Positions 1 to 10,803 of a stretch of DNA of 64,000 nt are shown piece after piece. Below the pieces are notes generated by a model. The model was not told the origin of the DNA. It searched no databases and was given only the letters and a program-made list of their open reading frames with translations. This DNA comes from Bombyx mori (lineage: Eukaryota; Arthropoda; Insecta; Lepidoptera; Bombycidae), in contig NC_085129.1 of NCBI RefSeq assembly GCF_030269925.1, positions 18,095,501 to 18,159,500 on the forward strand, read 5' to 3'. The position numbers and the translations under genes are program-made. Every line of letters starts with the position of its first letter. The first letter of the stretch is position 1.

Positions 1-261
1 GGGTGGTGATTCCTACCCGTGCGGACTCACAAGAGATCCTACCACCAGTAAAATTTTGGTGGTACCAGTAAAGTTGTGGAAATTTTGGCGGTTTTCATTT
101 TAATTACACGACGCCATTCCCCCATCGTGGCAGTCATTCGTGAGCATGAGTTAAGTACGTATTTCATTAGAAAAACTGGTACCCGCCGGCGGGATTCGAA
201 CACCGGTGCATCGCTACATACGAATGCACCGGACGTTTTATGCTTTAAGCCACGACGACTT
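1..261 (-). repeat. Bm1 SINE (cut by window edge)
   Basis: A reverse-oriented Bm1 element. Read on the - strand, the tRNA-like head (box B-like GTTCGAATCCC) lies near 190-261 and the body runs out of the window at base 1. It lies in an intron of the OCA2-like gene A. Confidence 0.85.
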
Positions 262-496
262 AGTTTTCGTTGTCGTGTTGTTTTGTGCTATAGTTGTAAG
301 GAGCTTTGTACAAACTCAGCACATTTGTCTTGTTTAGTCGTGCGCATGTTACAAGTCAGATTTTTTACTTATTGTTATTTATTGTATGAGTCGACTATTA
401 TCAAAGCCGGCAACGTGACTTTTGGAGAATTAATAGCACAGTTGCGCCGTTCGATACAAACGCACCGGCCGTCTTAACGAAACAATTAAATTTCAG

Positions 497-590
497 TACA
501 AGATAAGAGATAAAGCTCTGCTGATCAAAGCTTCAGTGGCCGTCTGCTTTGTGGTCGTGGTATTCTTCTTGCACTCAATGCCGGCTCTAG
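497..590 (+). CDS. OCA2: OCA2-like gene A, exon (first in window)
   Basis: The acceptor tttcag precedes 497 and the donor gtgag follows 590. The exon encodes [11 protein letters not shown] followed by a hydrophobic membrane segment ending HSMPAL. It ends in phase 1, and the leftover G joins AC of the next exon to give Asp. Confidence 0.85.
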
Positions 591-3500
591 GTGAGAAATC
601 AATTTATATGACGTAGAGGTGCTAGAAGACCTATGGCATGGTGGACCAATGTCAGAGTCGGGTCGTCGGGGTGGATCTGGATGGGAATAGAGGTCGATAG
701 AGTATTATGGCTTAAAAAGGGGAAGGCTGTGGCCAACAGTGGGTCAAAGGCAACAAGCTATGAGACGTTTTGAGAACTCTTTATACGCGTATTCATTGCA
801 AGATGCTGCGTTTCGTTCTGCGAATCTACTATAACCCATCAAAGCTACTAGAGTGGGTAGGACAAAAAAACCAAGATGGCAGCTGCGAGAAAAACACGGC
901 AAACGTATTTTAAGATATCTTAACAGCATGTCCATGTTTTAGTGTATTTAGAAACGATTAAATGACCTATAGATATAGTTTCACGCCAGATCTTCTCGGT
1001 AGATCGCGATTCTGGTCCGATGGTAGATTCAGCACTGCTCTTGCTAGGCTCAGTGTTCGCAATTCTCTCGGGTTGAGCCCGTGAGCTCACCTACCAGACA
1101 TAGCGTAGTTAGAATAGCCCCTTAGGCTACCAACGAATAGGTAGGCAAAAACCAATCTAGCCCAAGTTGTATACTACAGTATAAGTAATCATCACAATTA
1201 GTACGAGTATTTAAGAGAGTTGGAGCGTACCAGAAATATCTTGCTGTCCCTTTCACATATTTACAGTGACGTTTTGTCCCAATTATGTTTTTTCTTCTTC
1301 TAAAAAGCAACGGACTCATTAGCCACTGTGGTGTTACAAATTTTGGGTTTATTGTATGAGATTGTATAACTTCGTAGACCGCGTGTCCCTGGGCTGGACG
1401 GCGTTGCTGGGCGCGATCCTGCTGCTGATCCTGGCGGACCGCGAGGACCTGGAGCCGGTGCTGCACCGAGTAGAGTGGTCCACGCTGCTGTTCTTCGCGG
1501 CCTTGTTCGTACTCATGGAGGTATTCTGATTTTTCAAACATAGCAAAATGTCATGATGAGAATATAGGACATAGGGGATTCAAGGTGAAAGGAAATGAAA
1601 TGGTGGTGCTTTAAAGAATCACAATATTTGGTTTCAGTTGGAGCTCACTCCAGCATGAGCTATGTTCGTTCCATTGCTCGTTCACAAATCACGAAATTCC
1701 TCTTTCTGTGAAGGTTCAGGTCAACCAGATTCGATTACACCCTGGCAACGGGATCTTCGGCACATAAATGATAAGGCAACAACTATTCGCGAGCAAACTT
1801 ACTGGTGGTAGGACCTCTTGTGAGTCCGCACGGGTAGGTACCACCGCCCCGCCTATTTCTGCCGTGAAGCAGTAATGCGTTTCGGGTTGAAGGGTGGGGC
1901 AGCCGTTGTAACTATACTGAGACCTTAGAACTTATATCTCAAGGTGTGTGGCGCATTCACGTTGTAGATGTCTATGGATTCCAGTAACCACTTAACACCA
2001 GGTGGGCTGTGAGCTCGTCCACACATCTAGGCAATAAAAAATAAAAAAATAAAAACTATAAAACACATTAACTATTCAACAGGCGTTGTCGAAACTGGGC
2101 TTAATATCGTACATCGGAGGTATCATGGAACTGCTGATTCTGAGGGTAGACGAGAGCTCCAGACTGGCAGTCGCCATTTTGCTAACTTTGTGGGTGAGTT
2201 ATTCAAATAACAGATGGCGCTGTTTTCAATAAAACGTGTGCTCAGATTAATTAGGGTAATTTTTTTTATGATTACGCATATTTTATGACTTTACGAGATA
2301 TTTATTTATGTAGAGTCCTTTGTCAAATTGTTAGGATAAATCTATAAACGATTTATATATTACTATATACATATACATATACATATGTATATTTTTTTTC
2401 GTCACCTCTTTTCCTGATAAATAGATTCAAGTCTTTCGACGTACAAGTTGGGGTGGATTTTGTCGCCGGGAAGATCCGGCGAGAAACTCAGTGGACTCTT
2501 TTGCCACTTCAATCTCTTGTATGCGAAATTGTTTATAAACGCTTTAAGATATTCATATTCGCGCGTTTCGCTTGAAGGTTTCCGGTGTGATATCGGCTTT
2601 CGTTGACAACATACCGCTGACAACCATGATGGTCCGCGTCGTGGTCTCCATGGGATCGAACTTAAAGCTCGACCTGCCTATGCAGCCATTGATCTGGGCT
2701 TTATTGTTCGGCGTCTGTTTGGGAGGTAAGACTATAGATCATACGCTAATTTACGAAAGCTAATCTGAGCGTCATTGTTCTTTTTTTTTTAATATGGCAA
2801 TTTGTTTCGTGCCATTATTACCAGTCTCAAAATACAAAATTGAGCGAAATAAAATTGAATTTTTTCGTTTAGTTGTAATTGTAAAATCATCGGAATGAAT
2901 TTAAATAAAACGATATGAAATTTAGATAACGCCCCAATATAATTAAGCGAAAACTCTGAATGGACATTTTGCCAGAACCCGAGAAGTCTTTAAGGGATTG
3001 TGTTTCATTATCCTGCGCACTCTTCTAAACGGTTAATAAGCCACCATTATTAAATTATCACATTTTTATACCTGCAAAATCGCAAAATTAACAAAACCAA
3101 ATATTATGTTAAAGAATGATAAAGAATTCACTTCTAGTGTTCCCGCCAAAAAGTTGATTTTACAAAATAGAATAGAAACCTAAATTGATTTTTCAATTCA
3201 AAATAACGAATGGAATGTCAATGACCTCTAGCTGTCAACACATGCGTCACTATTCGGTCTGTTATTAAAGAGATTTTAAGACCTGGTAACTAAGACCTTT
3301 AAGTCATGTCTTATTTTAATTTATGTTCTTATTTTTATGAAAAATGATAATATGGAGTAAAATGAAATGAAACGAAGACAATTAATTTGTGACATTAATC
3401 AACTGGGATGAAATTAAATGAGATGCGATGAGATGATATGGGATGAAATATAATCTCAGTAAAATGGTGGTCTGTTACTGAGGCTTTTTCAGTGGACTTT

Positions 3501-6500
3501 TTGGAGGATCCCGAGAAGTTACCTCTAGTAGCTTTATTTCATTTTTCCACATTTGTGCACTTTCACAAATATTAAACAATTAATAAACCACCATTATCAC
3601 ACATTTAAACCCGAAGACACACTAAATTGACAAAATAAAACAAATCACACAACTTTACTCCTCGCGTTCCCGCCAAGAAGTCCTATTCGGTCTGTGTTTA
3701 GAACGACCACAGAGTATACACTAATAACAACCAAAAGAGAGAGATAGAGAATTCTCCTTTTGTTTAGGTATGGCAATTGCATTGCGATATCATTGTTGCC
3801 AGTGGCAAATTTATAAAAATCTTCAATTTTATTAAATAGGTACTTTTTTAAACTATCAAATAACAAATGATATGAAGTGAAATTAGATGAAGTACATTTA
3901 TTTGAAAATTTAATCTATTGGGTTGAAATTAAACCAAACTAGAATGAGAGATGAGATAACATAAAGCTTCAGTGAAATAGTGGTAATTGTTAAATAGAGC
4001 TCAGTGGAATATTTGACTAATGAGCCCGAGAAGCTACATACATCCAGCGTCCTCATATACCCACGCACTTTAAGAGACGCTGAATAAAAAAACTACCCAC
4101 TGAATTAACAAAATAGAACACAGATACACACAAAATAGATCGTGTAAGTCGTGTCGAGCGATTGCATTGTACGTTGGCATCTTACAAAATTTATTTAGTT
4201 AAAATAATCTTATTACGTTGAGTGTCTTAAATTCTTCAATTTGTGCTTTATCATTGTGTAAATATGCTGCAGTAGTGTTTTCAAAGTGAAATTCAAACAA
4301 AGTGCAACATTTTGTTTAAAGTGAATTCGATACGGGAATCTCACTGCGGATTTATACTGAGTTACAATGAACTTCCTAGATAACATCACATTTCGACGAA
4401 ACCCCACTCACTCAGACACTAACAGAAATGATTCGTCTACTATGAATCGAACATTAGATTTAACAAGCTCAAGTATGCCGGAACTTTCTGATGACGAAAA
4501 TCAATCGTTAACAACCAATGACCAGATTCAAAGGCTTACTACAGAATTAAGCAGTGCAAATTGTGAAATAGAGAGATTATTACAAGAAAATTCCACACTT
4601 AAACGAATTAATGACGAACTTATGAAGAAAAATGAGCTGTTAAAAACAATATCATTGAGCCCAGTAGCTGAGAAGTCTCCTATAAAATCCACATCGCAAC
4701 TAAACGTAACACTCAGAAGTAAACATAAACGTAAAACAACTCAAACCAATATTTTAACAGCTACAAATAACAAAGAAACTCAGACAGATTTTAACTTGTC
4801 TTCTGAAAAAACATTTAAAAACAGCTCAGTGCAGACCGAGAGCAACTGCCCTCAAATTAAAGTGAATAACAGCAGTGGTCAACTACGCAAGGAAAAAAAT
4901 TTCACACCCACCCTCATCTCTCAACAAATGCAACTCTCTAATCACAGTGCACATACTCGTGTATTCACGGTACAAAATAATGATAGCATTGTTTCGTCAA
5001 AGCACAATATTTGCATAATAAGTAGCAACAAAACCAACAAAGTATCTTCTATCTCAGAAAATGTATTTGATAAAAAATACTACAACGTAATTCACTACTT
5101 AATGCCATCTCGCGGTGTTATTCAACTGCTTCATGGAATTGAGGCAAAACTAAGTTCCTACACGTTAAATGACTACTGTGTAATTCAAGTTGGGGATGAT
5201 GATTTTAAATATACGCAAGATTATTCTATTTTGATTTCTTTTTTAAGAGTAAAATTAATGGCAATACAACACACTAATATTATTGTATGTTTACCAACTT
5301 TTAAAATTGGATATCTCTATAATGTATTTACTAGAAGAATTGAATTATTTAATCATTTATTGTACATTGACATCCTAGCTAACGAATATGCATATTTGGT
5401 GGATTCCAATTTAAACTTAAGTTATGACTATCGTATGTTTTATAGGAAAATGGGTTCCGTTAATAATTTTGGCTTCAAAGTTATTTTGAGAGATATTTGC
5501 TCTTTGGTAATGTATATTAACTCTTCTAATACCTCAGACAGCACTTTAGAAGATAGTTGCGAAATCCAAAATAAAGAGTTTTTTATAACAGACACATATA
5601 CGTCATGCACCAAAACATAGCGAGCCTTCTTAGCAAGACCGATATTCTTTCAGTGTGTCTAAATGAACTGAATGAAAAACACGTATCCGTAGACGTACTA
5701 TGCATCACGGAACACTTTATGATGAGGGGATATGAAAAACATCTTGTTCTACCTAATTACAATTTAGCTTCTTGTTTTAGTAGAAATAATATTAAACGAG
5801 GGGGAGTTTGCATACTTATAAAGAATTGTCACCAATGGAAAGATATGCCAGGCATAGCTGAGATGTCAATACCAGGCCTTTTTGAGTGTTGCGGGGTATA
5901 CTTGACACATTGTGATACAATAATTATATGTGTATATCGAGTACCTAATCCACAAAATATACATGTATTTTTTAATAAATTTGAAGGTTTGATTTGTATG
6001 ATTACAAAGAAATCAAAAAAGCGTATTCTGATAGCCGGTGACTTCAATATTAACATTTTGGAATTGAATAACGATACTATAAATTTTGAATGTATACTAT
6101 TAAATTTTAACATGACCTTAGCAGTAAGACAACCAACTAGACTTCGTAGTTTAACTTGTATTGACAATTTCATTCATAATTCAACTTCCTCATGTACTAC
6201 AGATGTAATTGAATTCGCAATGTCTGATCACACGGCACAGTTGATTAAGTTTCCAACTAAACAATTTTCTATTATTAACGGCTGGAAAATAAAACGAAGA
6301 GACTACTGTAAAGAAAATTTAGGAAAATTCCGTGATTGCTTAATTAACTACTCTTTTACTGAAATGTATAGTACTGATGATCCAAATAAGGCCTATGATA
6401 ATTTTCTTGAGATTGATGAGATTTTCAAACTCTTTTATGACCTTTGTTTTCCGGAAAAACAAATAGTTATTCGATTACACAAAAAGGCTAAGTGGATATC

Positions 6501-9500
6501 ACGTGGTATAAAACAATGTGTAAAAAAGAAAAGAAAACTTGTTTGGTTGTATAGGCATAACCCTTCTTTAATAAATAAAAATTATCTAAAGCAATACTCT
6601 AAAAGATTAAAGAAAATCATAAAACTTACACAAAAAGCACAAAATTCATTTAATATAAATAACTCTTTTAATAAATCAAAAACCACTTGGCAAATAATAA
6701 ACCAGTCTAAAAATTATAAGCCAAAAAACTTTATCAGCACGATTAAAGTAAATAACAAACTTGTGACGAATCCACAAGCCATAGCAAACTATTTTAACAA
6801 TTATTTTGTTGATAAAGTAGTACCATCTACGAATTTAGGAAATAATGTGTTACAGTTTGTTCCAAAGTTAAATAACTCAATATTTATATCACCTAGTACG
6901 CCATTAGATATTAAAATAATAATCAAAAATTTAAAAAATTCTAGTAGTGTTGGTTATGACGAAATAAGCACAAAAGTTATAAAATCAGTGGCTGAACTGA
7001 TAAGTCCCCACATCTGTTATATAACTAACCTATGTATCAGTACAGGCATATTTCCTACAAAACTTAAAACGGCTGTCGTGAAACCACTTTTTAAAAAAGA
7101 AAATAGAGAGCTAATGGAGTTTTATAGACCAGTGGCTTTGCTACCTGTTTTCTCTAAGATAGTTGAAAAGTTTTTGTACAAAGAAATATATGATTTTCTT
7201 GAAAAATATAACGTTCTGCTTGAAAACCAAAAAGGATTTCGTCAAAATAAAAATATAAATATGGCAATTTTCGACTTTTTGAACGTTATTACATGTGATA
7301 TGGACAAGGGTAACTACATCACTGCTCTTTTTTGCGATATGACTCAAGCTTTCGATCATGTCGATTTTAACATACTGTTAAGTAAATTGGAATACTGCGG
7401 GATGCGAGGAAATATATTAAACTTACTGGAGTCTTATTTAAAAGATCGAATACAATACACTGAAATTAGTAACATAGATTTTGTAAAAAAAACAGAACTT
7501 AAATTTAAGTCTAACAAACGTAAGATCAAATACGGTGTTCCGCAAGGAAGCGTACTTGGGCCTCTCTTATTTATAATTTACATTAATGATTTTCCAAATT
7601 CAATTGACCACCCTATGACCCTTTTTGCAGACGACAGCACCATAACTATTAGGTGTAGAAATGACATTTTATATGAACACGATATTAATAGTACTCTTCA
7701 TTCAATAATATCTTGGCTTGATAAAAATAATTTAATAATTAATTTAGAAAAAACAAAATTTATGCAATTTTATCAAAGAAATAAATATATAAATTTGACC
7801 ATTTATAATAATAACAATCATATATATGAAACAGAAAATGTAGATTTCCTCGGTGTAAAAATTGACAACAAATTAGATTGGAAATCTCATACAGACGGAC
7901 TGTGTAAACGTGTCAGCTCCTCGGCCTATGCACTCTTTAAATTATCCTCTATTTTAAACACAGACGCCTTACTAACTGCATATCGTGGTGTAGTTGAATC
8001 CTGTCTTAGATATGGAATAATTTTCTGGGGAAACTCAACGCAAAAAGATCAAGTTTTTAAGGCACAAAAAAGATGTTTAAGGTCTATGTTTGGATTGGCA
8101 ATAGCCGACAGCTGCAAGCCATATTTTGCAAAGCATAAACTTTTTACCCTTCCTTGTCTATATATATACGAAGTTGCATCTTTTGTTAAAACTTGTCCCA
8201 ATAGATTCACTAAGATGTCTAATGTGGCAAACAGAAATCGACGCGACGATAAGCTATGTTTTCCAAAAACCAAAACTACATTGAAGAATAATAGTATACT
8301 AGGTATGAGCGTTAGGATATTTAATAAACTACCGAAGAAATTAAGAGACTTAGATGATTTTAATTTTAAAAAAATCTTATTAGTGAAAATTATTATCACG
8401 TGAATGATTTTCTTGGGGATGACATTGAAAATAAATGGATTTTTAATTATTAGTTGAATTATGGATGAATGAATGGTAAATTATATAATATTACTAGCTG
8501 ACCCGGCAAACGTTGTGTTGCCTTAAATAAGATTTCTAGGGAAATTCTACTGTAGGAAAAAAAACCTCATTTAACCACATAATACCTCATTATAAACAAA
8601 AAAAATATCCAAAAAATTAAAATAAAAAATAAATGTTTGGGGTGGACAACCCTTTTCACTTACGGGTATGAAAAATAGATAGTAGCCGATTCTCAGACCT
8701 ACTGAACATACTATTGATACACAAATAAAACCAAAACAACATAGCTGAAAAATGTATAGTATTGTATAGCTCTCAAATATATTAAGTGTATAATCTATGA
8801 TGTATAGTGAGTGAGTAAGACAGGAGACCGGCTTCGTCCTCATCCCTACTACGTGATGTTTGCTGTATGAGTGGTGACACCTGGCGGGGATAGCTGATCA
8901 ATTGATAGTTGATCAGTAGTCGACCGGCGAGGGCGGGAGATGAAATTCAATTTAAAAAAAAATCATAATTAAAGGAACTTGAAATTATAAACTCTGAATA
9001 AGAATTTATCGTACTACAATTATAAAATTTGATTGCCATCTTGCAGCCTTTTTGCAGATCTATGCATAGAAAAAAAATATTAATCGGGGTGGAAAAATAG
9101 GGGTTGATCATATAAGAGTGAAAATTGAGAGTAATATGATTTTTTTTATTTTAAGTCATCACAAAATAACATAAAAAACTTGCCAAAAAAATTAAAGTTT
9201 ATAATTAACAAATAAAAAATAGCGGTTGATCATAGAGGGATGAAAAATTTAGAGTAACATCAGATTTTTTATTTTAATTCATGACGAAATAAAAATAAAA
9301 ATGAAAATCTTGCCAAAAAAATTAAAGTTTATAATTAACAAATAAAAAATAGGGGTTGATCATAGAGGGGTGAAAATTTCAGAGTAATATGAATTTTTTT
9401 ATTCTACGTCATGACAAAATAAAAACAAAATTCTCGCAAAAAAATTTAAAATTTTTAATTAGCAAATAAAAAATAAAGGTTGATCGTAGAGGGGTGAAAA

Positions 9501-9850
9501 TTTAGGGTTGTATGTATTTTTGTATGCTGTATCATAAAAAAATAGAAATTAAAAATTTTGTCTAAAATATAAAAAATAAAATTTAGGGGTGGACTACCCC
9601 TAACATTTAGGGGGATGAAAAATAGATGTTGGCCGATTCTCATAGATACCGGATAAGCACAAAAAATTTCATCAAAATCGGTCAAGCCGTTTCGGAGGAG
9701 TATGGCAACGAAAACTGTGACACGAGAATTTTATATATTAGATAACTATGCACTGCACTAAAATTCGCATGTCAAATAATGACAAAGCATACACGCTGCT
9801 TTTAATTTATGTAATAACTCATTTTCACTATGCTTGGCGAATAAATGATT

Positions 9851-9882
<32 letters not shown>

Positions 9883-10453
9883 TCAAACGTATTCGTTACA
9901 ATTCTCACCAAACAGCTAGAGATATGATTAAGATACTACTTCACTAGCTGTAGGCAGCGGCTTGGCTCGGCCCCTGGCATTTGCTGAAGTCCATGAGCGA
10001 CGGTAACCACCCACCATCAAGTGAACCGTATGCTCGTCTGCATACAAGGGCAATAGAAAATAAAAAAAATCTGTTCTGACGATGAATCGGCAGTACCTGT
10101 TGGCATTACCTTTCGACCCCTGGTGTTAAGTGGTCGTACGTGGCCAACGTAAATGCCGGCACCTACCTTGAGCTGTGAGTTCTAAGGTCTCAGTTTTACA
10201 GTACAACGGCTGCAGGGCAGTGGTACCCGTGCGGACTCACAAGACCTACTACCACCAGTAACTTGATTTTCCAGGTAACGGCACACTGATTGGAGCCAGC
10301 GCGAATGTGGTCTGCGCCGGTGTTGCGGAACAGCACGGCTACAAGTTCACGTTCGCCAGATTCTTCAGGGTCGGATTCCCGCTCATGATCGGGCATTTTG
10401 TTGTAGCTTCCATCTACTTACTGATGTGCCATTGCGTTTTCAGTTGGCATTGA
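497..10453 (+). CDS. OCA2: OCA2/P-protein-like transporter A, 3' part (five exons)
   Basis: Gene span. Five exons at 497-590, 1378-1520, 2083-2193, 2578-2725 and 10275-10453 join in phase through AG/GT sites into a continuous reading frame ending in TGA. The translation follows the C-terminal half of the P protein (OCA2), a multi-membrane-spanning anion transporter-like protein of melanosomes and related pigment granules. It contains a hydrophobic segment ([12 protein letters not shown]), the [21 protein letters not shown] block, the [17 protein letters not shown] helix, the DNIPLT loop, and the near-invariant [17 protein letters not shown]...EQHGY motif. The protein ends CHCVFSWH, like the short tail of the family. 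The 5' exons lie before the window. In insects a role in ommochrome or other pigment granules is likely, but this is inference. Intron 4 is about 7.5 kb and is filled by a LINE, a Helitron and SINEs. Confidence 0.9.
984..1148 (+). repeat. BMC1/Jockey-type LINE 3' tail, degenerate
   Basis: It matches the 3' UTR seen at 11640-11897 and, inverted, at 27284-27484: a gatcttctcggt / gcactgctcttgctagg / gagctcacctac series, then a gaataggtaggcaaaaa end. It is a truncated copy in intron 1 of OCA2-like gene A. Confidence 0.7.
1378..1520 (+). CDS. OCA2: OCA2-like gene A, exon 2 in window
   Basis: The acceptor cttcgtag ends at 1377 and the donor gtattc begins at 1521. With the preceding G the exon reads [21 protein letters not shown] and on to FVLME, which is 47 full codons. 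It is one of the most conserved OCA2 blocks. It is GC-rich compared with the flanking introns. Confidence 0.9.
1799..2055 (+). repeat. Bm1 SINE, 5' truncated
   Basis: It begins at actggtggtaggacc and ends at catctaggcaataaaaaataaaaaa. The tRNA-like head is missing. It lies 28 bp before the exon starting at 2083. Confidence 0.9.
2083..2193 (+). CDS. OCA2: OCA2-like gene A, exon 3 in window
   Basis: Phase-0 exon of 37 codons between acceptor caacag and donor gtgagtt. It encodes [13 protein letters not shown]...AVAILLTLW, matching the region after FVLMEAL-ELGL in vertebrate OCA2. Confidence 0.88.
2463..2498 (-). repeat. BMC1 tail scrap
   Basis: A short match to the inverted LINE 3' tail (gaagatccggcgagaaactc core). 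It is too short to delimit well. Confidence 0.4.
2578..2725 (+). CDS. OCA2: OCA2-like gene A, exon 4 in window
   Basis: It starts after cgcttgaag and ends GGGAG|gtaag. It encodes [18 protein letters not shown]...[10 protein letters not shown], covering the conserved DNIP loop and the start of the GGNGT motif. The split glycine (G|GT) matches the next exon at 10275. Confidence 0.9.
2940..4140. repeat. Three diverged copies of an unnamed intronic repeat
   Basis: Blocks near 2955-3175, 3485-3690 and 4005-4140 share the order: agtggac(a/t)tttt...cccgagaag..., aataagccaccattat, aaattgacaaaa(t/c), ttcccgccaa. A further copy lies at 56935-57120, so the repeat is dispersed as well as locally tandem. 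I see no ORF and cannot name the family. Confidence 0.55.
3268..3370 (+). repeat. Half copy of the MITE at 50195-50407
   Basis: It shares gacctggtaactaagacct, taagtcatgtcttatttta and the following AT-rich arm with one arm and part of the centre of the foldback element at 50195-50407. Confidence 0.6.
4367..5620 (+). CDS. LINE ORF1 protein (coiled coil plus esterase-like domain)
   Basis: A 417-residue protein. Residues about 50-95 form a leucine-rich coiled coil ([20 protein letters not shown] and onward), which is expected for ORF1 multimerisation. The middle is Ser/Asn/Thr-rich and likely disordered. Residues about 225-395 include VIQVGDDDF and a regular alpha/beta pattern, reminiscent of the SGNH/esterase-like domain found in CR1-group ORF1 proteins; that resemblance is inference. 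No CCHC knuckles are seen. The stop overlaps the ORF2 start by 16 bases in another frame, so ORF2 is probably translated by reinitiation or frameshift. No internal stop is present, which suggests a young copy. Confidence 0.75.
   Translation: MNFLDNITFRRNPTHSDTNRNDSSTMNRTLDLTSSSMPELSDDENQSLTTNDQIQRLTTELSSANCEIERLLQENSTLKRINDELMKKNELLKTISLSPVAEKSPIKSTSQLNVTLRSKHKRKTTQTNILTATNNKETQTDFNLSSEKTFKNSSVQTESNCPQIKVNNSSGQLRKEKNFTPTLISQQMQLSNHSAHTRVFTVQNNDSIVSSKHNICIISSNKTNKVSSISENVFDKKYYNVIHYLMPSRGVIQLLHGIEAKLSSYTLNDYCVIQVGDDDFKYTQDYSILISFLRVKLMAIQHTNIIVCLPTFKIGYLYNVFTRRIELFNHLLYIDILANEYAYLVDSNLNLSYDYRMFYRKMGSVNNFGFKVILRDICSLVMYINSSNTSDSTLEDSCEIQNKEFFITDTYTSCTKT
5605..8403 (+). CDS. LINE ORF2: endonuclease-reverse transcriptase
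   Basis: A 932-residue polyprotein. The N-terminal apurinic-type endonuclease begins with HQNI (N at residue 4) and shows TEH, GDFNIN (D146, N148) and SDH (D208, H209), the usual metal and catalytic residues. The reverse transcriptase domain spans roughly residues 460-760 with [43 protein letters not shown] and the catalytic FADD (D676, D677). A C-terminal region follows with [12 protein letters not shown]. It copies LINE RNA by target-primed reverse transcription at a nicked chromosomal site. The frame is uninterrupted over its whole length, so this copy may still be competent. Confidence 0.9.
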   Translation: MHQNIASLLSKTDILSVCLNELNEKHVSVDVLCITEHFMMRGYEKHLVLPNYNLASCFSRNNIKRGGVCILIKNCHQWKDMPGIAEMSIPGLFECCGVYLTHCDTIIICVYRVPNPQNIHVFFNKFEGLICMITKKSKKRILIAGDFNINILELNNDTINFECILLNFNMTLAVRQPTRLRSLTCIDNFIHNSTSSCTTDVIEFAMSDHTAQLIKFPTKQFSIINGWKIKRRDYCKENLGKFRDCLINYSFTEMYSTDDPNKAYDNFLEIDEIFKLFYDLCFPEKQIVIRLHKKAKWISRGIKQCVKKKRKLVWLYRHNPSLINKNYLKQYSKRLKKIIKLTQKAQNSFNINNSFNKSKTTWQIINQSKNYKPKNFISTIKVNNKLVTNPQAIANYFNNYFVDKVVPSTNLGNNVLQFVPKLNNSIFISPSTPLDIKIIIKNLKNSSSVGYDEISTKVIKSVAELISPHICYITNLCISTGIFPTKLKTAVVKPLFKKENRELMEFYRPVALLPVFSKIVEKFLYKEIYDFLEKYNVLLENQKGFRQNKNINMAIFDFLNVITCDMDKGNYITALFCDMTQAFDHVDFNILLSKLEYCGMRGNILNLLESYLKDRIQYTEISNIDFVKKTELKFKSNKRKIKYGVPQGSVLGPLLFIIYINDFPNSIDHPMTLFADDSTITIRCRNDILYEHDINSTLHSIISWLDKNNLIINLEKTKFMQFYQRNKYINLTIYNNNNHIYETENVDFLGVKIDNKLDWKSHTDGLCKRVSSSAYALFKLSSILNTDALLTAYRGVVESCLRYGIIFWGNSTQKDQVFKAQKRCLRSMFGLAIADSCKPYFAKHKLFTLPCLYIYEVASFVKTCPNRFTKMSNVANRNRRDDKLCFPKTKTTLKNNSILGMSVRIFNKLPKKLRDLDDFNFKKILLVKIIIT
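8494..9742 (-). mobile_element. Non-autonomous Helitron
   Basis: On the - strand it begins with TC (TCTAATATATAA) and ends with a GGCAA...TTGCC hairpin followed about 7 bases later by CTAG. It is flanked by A and T, as Helitrons are. There is no coding capacity. Inside, at about 9090-9590, a unit of 122-130 bp containing ggttgatcata is repeated four times. It sits in the 3' UTR of the LINE. Confidence 0.7.
9090..9590. repeat. Internal tandem repeat of the Helitron (about 125-bp units)
   Basis: ggttgatc(a/g)ta recurs at about 9102, 9224, 9354 and 9479, each followed by gggtgaaaatt-like and ttgccaaaaaaattaaa-like blocks. Confidence 0.7.
9951..10070 (+). repeat. Short interspersed tail repeat (gcagcggcttggc family)
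   Basis: It runs from taggcagcggcttggctc to caagggcaatagaaaataaaaaa. Related copies lie at 10690-10803, 59850-59918 and 60223-60335 (+) and at 37121-37153/39511-39606 (-). The A-rich 3' end suggests a retrotransposed element. I do not know its proper name. Confidence 0.7.
10118..10260 (-). repeat. Bm1 SINE abutting a splice acceptor
   Basis: A 5'-truncated, reverse-oriented Bm1. It ends ctaccaccagta at 10260, only 14 bases before the OCA2 exon that starts at 10275. Confidence 0.85.
10275..10453 (+). CDS. OCA2: OCA2-like gene A, last exon
   Basis: The acceptor gattttccag precedes 10275. The exon encodes (G)[19 protein letters not shown], then [11 protein letters not shown], a last membrane span, and CHCVFSWH with TGA at 10451-10453. 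It has the same 179-bp length as the exon of gene B at 22959-23137. Confidence 0.93.
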
Positions 10454-10689
10454 AATTTGGCTTCCACTGATTGGCGAGTCGCCATGCCCTTCGTGAGCTA
10501 AATTTTGCTGAGTGCATTACCTTAAAGGCGCCTCCAGCATCGCTCACAGATGAGAGGTAGCCTCTCCTCTCATATATCAATATCACTATATCTGGTCAGA
10601 CACGTATCAACAATATTAATTTTGACAACGATATTAGTATTAATAAGTAAGATGTGGATTTAGAAATTGAATCGTTTAAATAATAAATA

Positions 10690-10803
10690 GTTTGTAGACA
10701 GCGGCTTGGCTCTGCCCTTGGCATTGTTGTAGTCCACGGGCGACGGGAACCACTCACCATCAGCTGGACCGTATGCTCGTCTTTATAAATAGCAATCAAA
10801 TCG
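10690..10803 (+). repeat. Tail repeat (gcagcggcttggc family)
   Basis: gacagcggcttggctctgcc through tgctcgtctttataaatagcaa. A diverged copy downstream of OCA2-like gene A. Confidence 0.65.

Larger units (their letters stand above)
4141..9884 (+). mobile_element. Full-length non-LTR retrotransposon (CR1/Jockey group), interrupted by a Helitron
   Basis: A LINE carrying two complete ORFs (4367-5620 and 5605-8403), a 5' UTR of about 220 bp, and a 3' UTR that appears to resume after a nested Helitron (8494-9742). It ends in aataaatgatttctttctttc, a simple-repeat tail at 9850-9884. The 5' limit is approximate. The clade (CR1, L2, Daphne or similar) cannot be settled by eye. Confidence 0.7.

Noticed and set aside
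8403..8500. Second gene after the LINE
   Set aside because: The sequence is LINE 3' UTR interrupted by a Helitron; no coding signal.
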